The notes under the pieces were generated by a model, which was not told where the DNA came from, did not search any database, and saw nothing but the letters and a program-made list of their open reading frames with translations. Both the position numbers and the translations under genes were made by a program. From Deltaproteobacteria bacterium (GTDB lineage: Bacteria; Desulfobacterota_E; Deferrimicrobia; Deferrimicrobiales; Deferrimicrobiaceae), in contig JAMDCN010000032.1 of assembly GCA_023489025.1 (NCBI GenBank), positions 1 to 6,061 of the forward strand: 6,061 nucleotides of DNA, given 5' to 3'. Of this stretch, positions 5,866-6,061 are shown piece after piece. Numbering within the stretch: the stretch's first letter is position 1; every line of letters starts with the position of its first letter.

Positions 5866-6061
5866 CAGCTTGTAGCCGACGTCCTTGACCGTCTCGATGG
5901 CCTTGACCAGGAAGGGGATCTTCTGGCGAAGTTTCGCGATGTGGACGTCGACCGTGCGGTCGATCACGTGGGTGTCCTCCCCCCAGACTTTCGAGAGGAT
6001 CGCCTCGCGGGAGAGGACGCGCCCGGAAGAGGAGAGGAGCGCCTGGAGGATGCGGAATTCC
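5842..6061 (-). CDS. phoB: PhoB-type response regulator, 3' part (C-terminal winged helix)
   Basis: Only the last 72 residues are in the window. They form most of an OmpR/PhoB-type DNA-binding winged helix: EFRILQALLSSSGRVLSREAIL, then KVWGEDTHVIDRTVDVHIAK with the recognition-helix signature DRTVDVHIAKLRQK, and the terminal wing IETVKDVGYKL. The receiver domain is beyond the right edge. Position upstream of a PhoR-like kinase, porin and pst genes supports PhoB, the activator that would bind the Pho boxes here. The conserved family end GYKL is at codon 5866-5868. The next bases are the terminal inverted repeat of the mobile element, which encodes RRLSETT and the TGA at 5842-5844. The protein therefore keeps its fold but has a transposon-derived tail of seven residues, and its stop is now 177 bases away from the phoR ATG. 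Confidence 0.92.
   Translation of the reverse strand, partial: EFRILQALLSSSGRVLSREAILSKVWGEDTHVIDRTVDVHIAKLRQKIPFLVKAIETVKDVGYKLRRLSETT

Overview
The window is a phosphate-starvation (Pho) locus from a GC-rich Gram-negative bacterium. An outer-membrane porin of the OprP/OprO type and a Pst importer show the Gram-negative envelope. The gene order and the 11-bp-phased CTTAACA-type Pho half-sites would suit a Desulfobacterota/'Deltaproteobacteria'-like lineage, but the taxon is inference only. Every gene lies on the minus strand, so transcription runs from high to low coordinates: phoB (3' end only) - phoR - sixA - phosphate-type porin - pstS - pstC (5' end only).

Region by region (minus-strand order): 6061-5842 is the winged-helix end of a PhoB-type response regulator. 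5865-5684 is a 182-bp transposon-like element with inverted ends, wedged between phoB and phoR. 5664-3861 is the PhoR sensor kinase, carrying a one-base frameshift at 3954-3957 near its end. 3864-3358 is a SixA-type phosphohistidine phosphatase that overlaps the phoR stop by ATGA. 3357-3109 is an intergenic region with a set of Pho half-sites. 3108-1921 is the porin. 1920-1546 (375 bases without a gene) holds a 97-bp deleted copy of the same element, the porin terminator and the pstS Pho promoter. 1545-532 is the phosphate-binding protein PstS. 531-380 holds an attenuator-like hairpin. 379-1 is the start of the permease PstC.

Working together: PhoR senses phosphate limitation and phosphorylates PhoB. 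PhoB binds the Pho boxes in front of the porin and pstS. The porin passes phosphate across the outer membrane, PstS captures it in the periplasm, and PstC (with PstA/PstB expected beyond the window) imports it. The SixA-type phosphatase is coupled to phoR and may act on a phosphohistidine, possibly that of PhoR.

The most notable features are the paired non-autonomous mobile elements, identical except for one 85-bp deletion between 7-bp direct repeats. One of them now supplies the last seven codons and the stop of phoB and separates it from phoR. The phoR frameshift produces an apparent but probably artefactual or degenerate PhoR-SixA fusion ORF.
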